Source: Chrysogorgia sp. JL179-B06 (lineage: Eukaryota > Cnidaria > Anthozoa > Scleralcyonacea > Chrysogorgiidae). Taken from it: a stretch of DNA of 64,000 bases. The notes beneath the pieces were generated by a model, which worked only from the letters and a program-made list of their open reading frames with translations, was not told the origin of the DNA and searched no databases. Position numbers and translations under genes: made by a program. Of the stretch, positions 9,164 to 16,052 are shown one piece after another; position 1 is the first letter of the stretch, and each line of letters starts with the position of its first letter. Location of the stretch: contig JAYKKM010000123.1 of the NCBI GenBank assembly GCA_035772405.1, forward strand, positions 1,647,501 through 1,711,500, written 5' to 3'.

Positions 9164-9865
9164 TCACACAATATACAGTTCCAATAACACCGCGCCAATT
9201 TTGAGATCGTCGTTATTTGGTTTGACGCGAAACGTCATACTTGAGTAAACACCTTTTTTAATGCCTACCTTTGACTCAATGTCTACATGGCGTTGCACTG
9301 ACCCTTTCAATGACTGTTCGGTAGGTATTGGCAACGTTGTGATCACATCGCTACGCTTCCCATCAATACCCACGTTACTATCCGTCTCAACAATGTCACA
9401 CGAAACTTCTATGTACTTCAGGCCTCTATACATGTCGACCTCGTTCGGGCTAGTGTGCCACTGTGAGTCATTCTGAATCACCTCACCCTTCGCGAAACCA
9501 AGTAGAGGCCCAAGGGTGTCTAACACAGCTGAACTACTAACCTTGACCCTACATTTGCTTGTGGGCACTAGTTTCTCTATCTCAAGATCCACCTTAAGCT
9601 CGCTAGACTCATGTTTTAAAACTTTGACCAATGCGTCGAAGCTGAAGTACCCTTCACCCACTTTAATCTTTTTAAAAGAGCCGACCCTAGAGTCATCCAG
9701 CGTGAAGACCTGAATGCTGTCGTCGTTTGTTGTGTTATGGTAGTCCCAAAACACAGTGGCTGTCTTGACCACAATGTACGGGTTATCGTGTATGACCATC
9801 ATCGCGTTGTCAAAGGACACAACTTTTTCCGCACCTTCAATGAGTACCGTCAACTTTCGCGTCAT
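9164..9865 (-). CDS. Minor-capsid (penton)-like Polinton protein candidate
   Basis: 233 aa from the ATG at 9865 (MTRKLTVLIEG). The longer frame upstream overlaps the divergent gene and is unlikely. Beta-rich. Segments such as GEGYFSFDALVKVL, LGPLLGFAKGEV and VDMYRGLKYIEVSCDIVETDSNVG follow the pattern GYY..../LLGF/RGL..YVYCDIVE...VGD that I associate with a conserved virion protein of animal Polintons. This is probably the single-jelly-roll minor capsid protein, from memory and without a search. The next gene, integrase, begins 5 bp after its stop. It is the first gene of the minus-strand block and faces the plus-strand block across 21 bp. Confidence 0.6.
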   Translation of the reverse strand: MTRKLTVLIEGAEKVVSFDNAMMVIHDNPYIVVKTATVFWDYHNTTNDDSIQVFTLDDSRVGSFKKIKVGEGYFSFDALVKVLKHESSELKVDLEIEKLVPTSKCRVKVSSSAVLDTLGPLLGFAKGEVIQNDSQWHTSPNEVDMYRGLKYIEVSCDIVETDSNVGIDGKRSDVITTLPIPTEQSLKGSVQRHVDIESKVGIKKGVYSSMTFRVKPNNDDLKIGAVLLELYIV

Positions 9866-9886
9866 GTATAACATACAGTATATTAT
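9866..9886. promoter_or_regulatory. 21-bp divergent intergenic region
   Basis: The only space between the divergent minor-capsid-like and 490-aa genes. It is GTATAACATACAGTATATTA-like, with TATA-type sequence on both strands (TATATTAT, TGTATAAC). It must contain, or overlap, the promoters of both transcription blocks, or transcription starts inside the genes. Confidence 0.45.
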
Positions 9887-11359
9887 ATGCAGAAAGCCCT
9901 TCGTGAGTACTATGGGAAGTACTACAAGCGTGCGATGGCTAACACATCGAAGGCTGCACACGGCGCAAAGGCAGACCTCATCAAAAAGCACCCCCACGCC
10001 ACTTTAAGCAAGTTTGAGTTCTATCCAAATATTTTGCAAGATGGTAAGATCATGAGTGTCGACGTGTATTTCAGAAACAATGACATCCTTAGCACAGACA
10101 TAACCAGCGCAACCTTCAAAAATGATAAAAACATGTGGAAGTGGCTACACAATAGCAAGTTCCCAATAATATGGCAAGGTGGTGGGACTATCCAACCATT
10201 GCCAAAAGGTCACAAGAACCACTGGGGACTTTGGGATGGCTACCCAACGGAAAATGTGTTAAATTATCCAGTGAACAACTTCAAAGTTTTCGTTAACCAA
10301 AATAGCTACTTCATGTCAAAGCTGCCAGTCTTGCGAGTCACCACGTCAAAGACAAAATCAGAGTGGGATGACAATGAATCTTACTACCGCGTTGTGTTTG
10401 CGACGTATTGTGCTAGTTTCTGTTGTGGAGTGTCGTTGCAACATTTATCAGTGTCACAAGAAGTCCACCCCGTGGTCACAAGTGTGATGAGATTTCATTT
10501 GTACTTCACCATTAGAAGACTTCTCAGAAGAATGGAAGGTGGTGAGACCATGAAATCGATAAGTAGAGAGTTCAACGCTTCCGAATTATATGGTAAGATT
10601 TCCAAGATTCCCAGAAAACATTACTACCAGAATAAAGTCCTGAGCGATGGCACTCTAGGCGAATCCAGAGTCTACACACTCAACGACGTTCAGAATGATT
10701 ACAAACGATACGTCGCACGACTCTCAGATGGTTTTACCAACATTGGGCTGCAATATCTAAATCAGAGCATAGAGTCCTTTGTGTACTCCACACTTGGTGC
10801 GCAAGCGAGAACACGTGTATCAGTCGTTGGTGGTTCTGCAGGGAGTCTAGAGACCCAACAAGAGTTCCGAAAGTTGTTCTCTGACAGTGTTATCAACTAT
10901 GACGTGTCGACATGGATTCTCAACATGAATAAATCGATTAGAGACACCAACGTTGTCCAAAATCTTGCAGTGTCGCCAAGTACATGGTTAATGCCAAGCA
11001 ACGTGGTGATACTCAAGAATAAAATCGCTGGGTACAACAACTTATTAAAGATTGCCACAGAGTCTATGAAATTTGGAGTGAACACTCGCTTGAATGCGAC
11101 AACACCAACGATTGCGGCTAAAAAAGTCCACCAAGAAAATGTGGTGACTAACTTAGTAACGCCAGCGAGTCTTGCGGCTAAAAAAGTTCACCAAGAAAAC
11201 GTGGTGGCTAAAAAAGTTTACCAAGAAAACGTGACACCACTTCCTGTGAGAAAAACAGTGGCCACCACCACAAGCGAGTCAGACACGACAACGCTGGCGA
11301 TAGTGTTAGGGTTCTCAGCGGTCTCTGGCTATCTGCTAACCAAATACACCTTGAAGTAG
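9887..11359 (+). CDS. Large Polinton protein with C-terminal membrane anchor, unknown
   Basis: 490 aa, ATG at 9887. The N-terminus is basic (YYGKYYKRAMANTSKAAHGAK). A long globular body includes WKWLHNSKFPIIWQGGG and WGLWDGYPTENVLNYP. The middle has an aromatic and Cys-rich segment (FATYCASFCCGVSLQHL). Residues 410-449 hold three near-copies of an (A)AKKV(H/Y)QENV repeat. The final 20 residues are hydrophobic (LAIVLGFSAVSGYLLTKY), a tail anchor or transmembrane helix. I do not recognise a named domain and see no protease triad. Placement next to the fibre-like gene suggests a virion surface or assembly protein. Confidence 0.85.
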   Translation: MQKALREYYGKYYKRAMANTSKAAHGAKADLIKKHPHATLSKFEFYPNILQDGKIMSVDVYFRNNDILSTDITSATFKNDKNMWKWLHNSKFPIIWQGGGTIQPLPKGHKNHWGLWDGYPTENVLNYPVNNFKVFVNQNSYFMSKLPVLRVTTSKTKSEWDDNESYYRVVFATYCASFCCGVSLQHLSVSQEVHPVVTSVMRFHLYFTIRRLLRRMEGGETMKSISREFNASELYGKISKIPRKHYYQNKVLSDGTLGESRVYTLNDVQNDYKRYVARLSDGFTNIGLQYLNQSIESFVYSTLGAQARTRVSVVGGSAGSLETQQEFRKLFSDSVINYDVSTWILNMNKSIRDTNVVQNLAVSPSTWLMPSNVVILKNKIAGYNNLLKIATESMKFGVNTRLNATTPTIAAKKVHQENVVTNLVTPASLAAKKVHQENVVAKKVYQENVTPLPVRKTVATTTSESDTTTLAIVLGFSAVSGYLLTKYTLK

Positions 11360-11361
11360 TA

Positions 11362-12312
11362 ATGAGTCTAAACTATGGGTATGAGTCTGACGACCCTCAC
11401 GATAAAATACTAAAGAGAACGAAAAGACATCTAGACGAAGATCCCAAATTAAGTGCGACTGGTGGAAGGATGTCTGGAATAATAGACATGCAAGGCTCAG
11501 CGATAAAAAACGTAGCAGACCCAGTCGATGACTCAGATGCTACCAATAAAAGAACTCTAGAGCAATTGCTGTCAGGCTACCTCAAGAGTCAGTCCTACAA
11601 TGTTGTGCTCGACTTCAACGTTAGCACACACGCCTTGAAAAATGTGGAATTTCACGCCAATGGTTCAAACAAAGTGAAAGCCATTGGTGAAACAAGCAAA
11701 TTAGTGCAAAACAACCCAGCTTATGGTCCTATTATCGGCATCAGCAGTGTAAGCCAAAGTTTTCTATCACCTGTGTTAGCACCAATCCCACTTGAGTCAG
11801 GTCTCCATTTTAATTGCCCCAGTATGCAGTGGTGTGATCTCTCCATTTTTGTTGTGGTGAGGTTACCAATGAGAACCGCTGGATCAAATTGGGAGACAAT
11901 TATATCAAACGACGATGGTAGTTGGGATAAGTTCATAGGGTATAAGACTGGTGTGACTAATGAACTCGCGTATGGTGGTAGCATCCCAGCGATGGAGAAA
12001 GTATGCACTATTCCGAGTAGCATTGACATAAGTAAAATGCATATGATATCAATACACTGGCAAATGAGCAATTCACACGTCAGAGTCAATAACACCAAGT
12101 CAACCGATTCAGACTTCATAGCGAACATGAAAAAGATAGGCACACCATATGGAACAATTTTTGGAATACATCGACCAAGAGTACCACTCGCACCTTATGC
12201 GTACCCGTCGTTGATAGAATTCTACGGTGTGAAAATCGTGAGTGGTTACATGACAAACCGAGACATCATAATCATGGGTGGAGAAATGATGAAGGAATAT
12301 GGTGTAAAGTAA
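11362..12312 (+). CDS. Tail-fibre/LamG-like protein, candidate attachment fibre
   Basis: 316 aa, ATG at 11362, 2 bp after the previous stop. Residues 30-70 contain GGRMSGIIDMQGSAIKNVADP followed by DSDATNK. This is the GGxMSGxIDMxGxxIxNLxDPxxxxDAVNK hinge motif known from phage tail fibres and other trimeric fibres. Residues from about 145 to 300 are beta-rich, with Trp-containing strands (CDLSIFVVVRLP, NWETIISNDDG) and a final IEFYGVKIVSGYM, suggestive of a concanavalin A/LamG-like carbohydrate-binding fold. A shaft-plus-lectin architecture would suit a receptor-binding virion fibre. The lectin assignment is an inference. Confidence 0.7.
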   Translation: MSLNYGYESDDPHDKILKRTKRHLDEDPKLSATGGRMSGIIDMQGSAIKNVADPVDDSDATNKRTLEQLLSGYLKSQSYNVVLDFNVSTHALKNVEFHANGSNKVKAIGETSKLVQNNPAYGPIIGISSVSQSFLSPVLAPIPLESGLHFNCPSMQWCDLSIFVVVRLPMRTAGSNWETIISNDDGSWDKFIGYKTGVTNELAYGGSIPAMEKVCTIPSSIDISKMHMISIHWQMSNSHVRVNNTKSTDSDFIANMKKIGTPYGTIFGIHRPRVPLAPYAYPSLIEFYGVKIVSGYMTNRDIIIMGGEMMKEYGVK

Positions 12313-12522
12313 ATGGGAGCATGTATTTCGAGACCTCGTGAAATATATAAAATAAACAAAACGACTGATCACATGTTCAAAGCTGGTGGATCATTTGGTC
12401 GCGGTGACGTTACTCTCGAGCTCCACGCTGAGATTGGTATGAGGTCTAAAAAGACTTACGGCAAACCTATTACGTTACCCACAGAGCCAGACACTGTGGG
12501 AGTGGTAGGAGACGTGACCTAA
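12313..12522 (+). CDS. 69-aa protein with N-terminal acylation motif
   Basis: Starts immediately after the fibre stop codon (TAA-ATG, no gap). The N-terminus MGACISRPRE fits the N-myristoylation pattern MGxxxS with a cysteine at position 4 that could be palmitoylated. The rest is small, polar and Gly/Thr-rich (AGGSFGRGDVTLELHAEIG). Dual acylation would place it at the inner face of a host membrane or inside a virion envelope or capsid. The reading frame is supported by tight packing in the gene row. Function unknown. Confidence 0.65.
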   Translation: MGACISRPREIYKINKTTDHMFKAGGSFGRGDVTLELHAEIGMRSKKTYGKPITLPTEPDTVGVVGDVT

Positions 12523-12528
12523 GTTAAA

Positions 12529-12654
12529 ATGGGTTGGCTTAGAAAACTGGCTCGTAACATTAGAGACTTTTTCAGACGACGTAGAAAACTGAGGACTAAT
12601 AAAACACACCTGCTGCACTGGTACACAACAAACCAGATCTATAAAAAAACCTGA
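12529..12654 (+). CDS. 41-aa basic amphipathic peptide
   Basis: A short frame 6 bp after the 69-aa gene. It begins MGWLRKLARNIRDFFRRRRK. Ten Arg or Lys residues occur in the first 22, with W3, L4, L7, I11, F14 and F15 on one helical face. This is the profile of a membrane-active or nucleic-acid-condensing peptide. It fills the gap exactly between two real genes, which supports it. No homologue is known to me and expression is unproven. Confidence 0.5.
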   Translation: MGWLRKLARNIRDFFRRRRKLRTNKTHLLHWYTTNQIYKKT

Positions 12655-12694
12655 CACCTATGTCGAGTAGTTTTTTTTTTGCGAGGCTATAGTA

Positions 12695-13456
12695 ATGGCA
12701 ACCAACTCAGTGCAATTATTCGATGGTCACCAAATCACGACGGTTAATCACAACGGTGAAATATGGTTCAAAGCAAGAGAAGTCGCAAGCGCTCTAGGTT
12801 ACGCTCGACCAAAAGATGCAGTCAACGACCACGTCGAACCTGATTGCGAAATGAAGATGGAACAAGCCTCGTTTATCAACGAACTTGGAGTCTACTCATT
12901 GACGTTCTCGAGTAAATTGGAGCGTGCGAAACACTTTGGAAGGTGGGTGCACTCAGAAGTCTTACCAAGCGTTAGAAAAAGTTTAGCTGACGTCGGTCTC
13001 AAACACAATCAGTTTAAAATGATCACCGAGTTCGACCTTCATACGAAAGTTGTTGGTTTTCTTAGGAAGTATTATCCAGAGGCTATTTTGGTAGCCGCTT
13101 GTGGTGAGAATCAAGACACCTCGAGTAAAAGAATAAATTCGTGGAAAAAAGGTTACCAACGTGGAACGCCTGACTTGATTATTGCCAATGCAAACCGACA
13201 GCACAGCGGGCTTGTGATTGAGTTCAAGAACCCAGGTGGCACAGGTAGGACGTCCAAAGAGCAGGAGTCTCTGCTACTCAGATATAAATCCGCTGGTTAT
13301 CTAACACTCTTGTGTGACTCGTACGACGACGCTATTACCACGGTAATAAAATATCTCTTTGACGTTGGGTTTCAGTGCTCTCAGTGTTTTCGTAAATTTA
13401 AAAATAAATCAGCGTTGAGTAACCATGAGAGACGTTATTGTAAAGAGACTTTTTAG
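12695..13456 (+). CDS. Bro-N / VRR-NUC nuclease / zinc-finger fusion protein
   Basis: 253 aa, ATG at 12695. Residues 1-100 are a Bro-N domain (IWFKAREVASALGY, then INELGVYSLTFSS and FGRWVHSEVLPSVR), the DNA-binding module of baculovirus BRO and phage antirepressor proteins. Residues 125-222 are a VRR-NUC type PD-(D/E)xK nuclease: GTPDLII (D160), VIEFK (E176, K178), then SKEQ (Q190). Residues 228-249 hold C-x2-C-x12-H-x4-C, a zinc-finger-like tail. All nuclease residues are present, so activity is plausible. It could process replication or recombination intermediates, regulate genes or act on host or rival DNA. The combination in one protein is unusual. Confidence 0.85.
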   Translation: MATNSVQLFDGHQITTVNHNGEIWFKAREVASALGYARPKDAVNDHVEPDCEMKMEQASFINELGVYSLTFSSKLERAKHFGRWVHSEVLPSVRKSLADVGLKHNQFKMITEFDLHTKVVGFLRKYYPEAILVAACGENQDTSSKRINSWKKGYQRGTPDLIIANANRQHSGLVIEFKNPGGTGRTSKEQESLLLRYKSAGYLTLLCDSYDDAITTVIKYLFDVGFQCSQCFRKFKNKSALSNHERRYCKETF

Positions 13457-13692
13457 ACAGCGAGTAGTAAGTCGAGTTAGCACTCGTTCTCATTGTTGAG
13501 ACGATGTTTGAAGCGACAACTGCTCTAGCATTTTTAAAGACGTTTTTTTTAACTTGATAAAAATATCTGTGAAACTCTTTCTCTTTATTTCACAAACCTT
13601 CTGACCACTGTGTGAAAAAATGTTTCTATGACATTGGACGCTTCATGTGACCAATGTCTAAATTTAAAAAAGTGGGGTATCCGAGAACACCC
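13457..13692. other. Intergenic region with the TK poly(A) signal
   Basis: Lies between the convergent Bro-N fusion (plus) and thymidine kinase (minus). A minus-strand AATAAA lies at 13584-13589, about 105 bp beyond the kinase stop codon, and could end its transcript. No other gene is seen. Confidence 0.55.
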
Positions 13693-14268
13693 CTAATTTT
13701 GTGTGGAAGGATGATGACGTCTGCACACTGCACGATATTGCTCAGCACCACCAACAAACGATGGCCCTGGATTGTATCTCCAATTGAATGGTGCTTCAAC
13801 AGTTGCTCCGCGAGTGTCACGACAAACGGCGCAATACGCTTTTAGAAATGTGATGTCGTCTGCCATTGGGAACAATGTGTCGAGCTCACCAAGTCTTTTT
13901 AAGTGCTCTGTTGTTATGAGACCACAAATAATGACGTGAATACCAGCTTTAATGTATTCGCGAATAATTGGGAGTAGATCAGAGTACCAATGGCCTTCGT
14001 CAATTCCGATGACGTCATAACCAGCTATCTCGGAAGAACTCGGAAGGTTGGTGATTAACTTCGCAGGTAAACTGTCTGATCCGACAACAATGGTCTGACG
14101 ATGTGTGGAGAACGCGTGGTCAGTTCGCCTAGTGTCACCTGCGTTGTTCATGTAGAGGACTTTGAGCCCTGACTTACTTAACGTGACTAACCTACGAAGA
14201 GTCTCTGTCGTTTTTCCTGCGAACATGGGACCAATCACGATTTCTAGTCTACCAACTTTCTCTGTCAT
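13693..14268 (-). CDS. TK: Thymidine kinase, TK1-like (type II)
   Basis: 191 aa, ATG at 14268. It would phosphorylate thymidine to dTMP in the salvage pathway and so supply dTTP for replication. The P-loop is GPMFAGKTT at 13-21. D90/E91 lie in IGIDEGHWYSDL, the Walker B and catalytic-Glu segment of TK1. A structural zinc site is present: C146 and C149 (CAVC) with C182 and H185 (VCRRH). The substrate-side lasso VGGAEQYRAVCRRH is conserved. Length equals that of viral and bacterial type II kinases. It is intact, in the opposite orientation to its neighbours, with its own 5' region and AATAAA. Thymidine kinase is typical of large DNA viruses and not part of the core Polinton set, so it was probably acquired. 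Confidence 0.93.
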   Translation of the reverse strand: MTEKVGRLEIVIGPMFAGKTTETLRRLVTLSKSGLKVLYMNNAGDTRRTDHAFSTHRQTIVVGSDSLPAKLITNLPSSSEIAGYDVIGIDEGHWYSDLLPIIREYIKAGIHVIICGLITTEHLKRLGELDTLFPMADDITFLKAYCAVCRDTRGATVEAPFNWRYNPGPSFVGGAEQYRAVCRRHHPSTQN

Positions 14269-14416
14269 GGTTACTATACCTACAGAGAAATACTTTTTTA
14301 TTGTGGCAACCTAATTTTTAATGCATTTGGTTTGGAGCTGTGAGATACCTGTGAGGTCATCTGTGAGATACCTGTGAGGTCAACTGTGAGTAAGATAACA
14401 CGTGATAATGTATTAG
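14269..14416. promoter_or_regulatory. Divergent TK / 115-aa gene promoter region with 23-bp direct repeats
   Basis: 148 bp between two divergent starts. The stretch 14338-14383 holds two tandem 23-bp copies of CTGTGAGATACCTGTGAGGT-CA(T/A), and a third partial CTGTGAG follows at 14384. A GTATAGTAAC-type motif precedes the kinase start on the minus strand. The repeats could bind a regulator of both genes. Confidence 0.5.
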
Positions 14417-14764
14417 ATGGTTGAGGACTCACAGACGGCTGTTGAAGCGAAGATCACAGCTGATGTGAAAAGTGTTAAGGTGAAGGACCCGAAGCGTGTC
14501 GCTGCTGGTAAAAAGTTGGCTGAGATATCGAAAGCTGCTAAAGAAAAGAAAATGCGTGAAATGATAGTCAACGAGGAACAGGGTGGTGAGTGGAGCTATG
14601 GTTATATTGTCGGAACACTTGGTGTTATCGTTGCTGCTGCTTCATTGTGGTACACAATTAGTAGTGAAAAAGAAACACGACTAGAACCTGTGAGTACTGC
14701 AGCATCACCCGCGTCAGAAAATCGTAGAACTTGTCGTCCAGCGTTAGACACGTTTGATTCTTAA
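14417..14764 (+). CDS. Small single-pass membrane protein of Polinton type
   Basis: 115 aa, ATG at 14417. The Lys-rich helix KDPKRVAAGKKLAEISKAAKEKKM at about 23-46 precedes a transmembrane segment at about 61-80 (YGYIVGTLGVIVAAASLWYT), then a polar tail. The RVAAGKKLAE signature recurs, from memory, in uncharacterised cnidarian Polinton proteins. Likely a virion or membrane protein; function unknown. It leads the late plus-strand row ahead of the 78-aa gene. Confidence 0.7.
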   Translation: MVEDSQTAVEAKITADVKSVKVKDPKRVAAGKKLAEISKAAKEKKMREMIVNEEQGGEWSYGYIVGTLGVIVAAASLWYTISSEKETRLEPVSTAASPASENRRTCRPALDTFDS

Positions 14765-14787
14765 ACAAAACACACGACAATGTATAT

Positions 14788-15024
14788 ATGTCCGCGATCG
14801 ATCGAAAAGAACTTATGAACGAATTGTACGACGCACTACTTGTTACGACTGGTGCTGTGGCAGTGAGTATGATTTCTAAAAAGGCTTTGGGAGAACCACT
14901 GGGAACACCAGAGACTGTGAAAGGTACAGTGAAACTTGCTGCGGCTGTTGGTGCGGGAACGCTGTTAGTAAAATGGATGCAATCGAAAAAGTGGATACCG
15001 ACAGATCCATTCAAATCAACGTAA
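14788..15024 (+). CDS. 78-aa conserved small Polinton protein
   Basis: ATG at 14788. Two hydrophobic helices are visible, about 16-30 (ALLVTTGAVAVSMIS) and 47-63 (VKLAAAVGAGTLLVKWM), separated by GEPLGTPETVKG, and the protein ends IPTDPFK. I recognise the pattern from small proteins encoded in cnidarian Polintons, but no function is known. Two helices with a short loop suggest a membrane hairpin. The next gene starts 4 bp after its stop, which suggests coordinated expression. Confidence 0.7.
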   Translation: MSAIDRKELMNELYDALLVTTGAVAVSMISKKALGEPLGTPETVKGTVKLAAAVGAGTLLVKWMQSKKWIPTDPFKST

Positions 15025-15028
15025 GTTA

Positions 15029-15448
15029 ATGGTGAGTGTTGTGGCTGGAGGGATATTTAATGCAGTGGCTTTTGCAGGCGCTGGTTTTATGTTTTCAAAG
15101 TTTAATCATTCAGGTTATGAAGCTGAGATGAAAAGACATAACCATGCGTTGGAACAGTTAGCCAGTGCGAAAGAAGTGTGGTATGAAAATGAGGTCGCTA
15201 AGAAAGATAAGATCCAGCGTTTACGACAACGGCTCTCTGACGCTAATGCTGACATCAATGACACAAACCACGCGTTGGAAGAACTTAGAAGCGTAATGAC
15301 TATTCAGTACAGCGGACGAGTGTTCACTGACCTCCCGAAGGTTGCGGATTACTACCAACCAAGTGCGGAAATGAAGGAATACCAATTATTGTTTGTTAGC
15401 GCGCTAGGTTTGAGTAGTGGAATAGTAGTGTGGGTGCTAACTCGGTGA
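15029..15448 (+). CDS. Membrane-anchored coiled-coil protein of Polinton type
   Basis: 139 aa, ATG at 15029. The hydrophobic N-terminus (VVAGGIFNAVAFAGAGFMFSKF) is followed by a long charged helix at about 33-95 with coiled-coil character, a YYQPSAEMKEYQ segment near 110-120 and a final hydrophobic stretch (LLFVSALGLSSGIVVWVL). Both ends could be in a membrane with a helical rod between. The same layout occurs, from memory, in other cnidarian Polintons. Function unknown; a virion or membrane scaffold is a guess. Confidence 0.7.
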   Translation: MVSVVAGGIFNAVAFAGAGFMFSKFNHSGYEAEMKRHNHALEQLASAKEVWYENEVAKKDKIQRLRQRLSDANADINDTNHALEELRSVMTIQYSGRVFTDLPKVADYYQPSAEMKEYQLLFVSALGLSSGIVVWVLTR

Positions 15449-15478
15449 AAAAAAAAATGTTGGAGTAGTATAAGAGTG

Positions 15479-16042
15479 ATGGACAAACTTATGAGGCAGA
15501 TGAGTTACGGCTACACAATTGACGAGATCGCGAGCGAGACGCAAATTGAGTGTGGAGACACCTTCAGGCTTTACTACTGCTTGGATTGTGACGTTGTGAA
15601 ACATGTGACTGACTGCGGTGGGTACGCGTGTCCAAAGTGTGGCGACACCGAATGGGGTTACACTCAGAGTTACAGCGACATGAGACTCACGCGACTAAAA
15701 AGCGTTCACAAACGGTCTTGGTGGATGGGGAGGAGACTACGGAACGTTGTGAAGGGTGAGCACCTTGAGTTGATAAAAGAGGACTTCCTGAAAGTTGTCA
15801 ATGTGCTGCACTCATGCAATTTGATAAAGGGTAGAAATGTTAGCAGATATGGATACTACATTATTAGGTTGTGTCACAGAAGACGAGTCGAGACACTCAA
15901 GAAGGTGTCAGACCTCAAAGACGGGAAGGTGAAAGACTTGTTTGACGATAATTTGTTTGGGGTGGTGTACCCAAAGCTGGGATGGTGTGAAAGTGGCGAT
16001 CATTATTACAACGAGTGGGCTAAGAAAAAAAGTGTAGTGTAA
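15479..16042 (+). CDS. Zinc-ribbon protein, VLTF3-like transcription factor candidate
   Basis: 187 aa from the ATG at 15479 (the longer frame begins with GTG). A four-cysteine ribbon is formed by C34 and C37 (YYCLDCD) with C51 and C54 (YACPKCG). Downstream helices IKEDFLKVVNVL and RNVSRYGYYIIRLCHRR resemble the C-terminal part of poxvirus late transcription factor 3-like proteins found in large DNA viruses and virophages. If correct, it would direct late gene transcription of the element. The fit rests on motif order only. It lies just upstream of PolB. Confidence 0.5.
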   Translation: MDKLMRQMSYGYTIDEIASETQIECGDTFRLYYCLDCDVVKHVTDCGGYACPKCGDTEWGYTQSYSDMRLTRLKSVHKRSWWMGRRLRNVVKGEHLELIKEDFLKVVNVLHSCNLIKGRNVSRYGYYIIRLCHRRRVETLKKVSDLKDGKVKDLFDDNLFGVVYPKLGWCESGDHYYNEWAKKKSVV

Positions 16043-16052
16043 GTATAAGCCA

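Noticed and set aside
9866..9997. Longer N-terminus for the minor-capsid-like protein
   Set aside because: The 44 extra residues lie inside the divergent 490-aa gene and look like its shadow; the ATG at 9865 is a better start.
14658..15014. 118-codon minus-strand frame in the Polinton
   Set aside because: Antisense shadow of the 115-aa and 78-aa genes.
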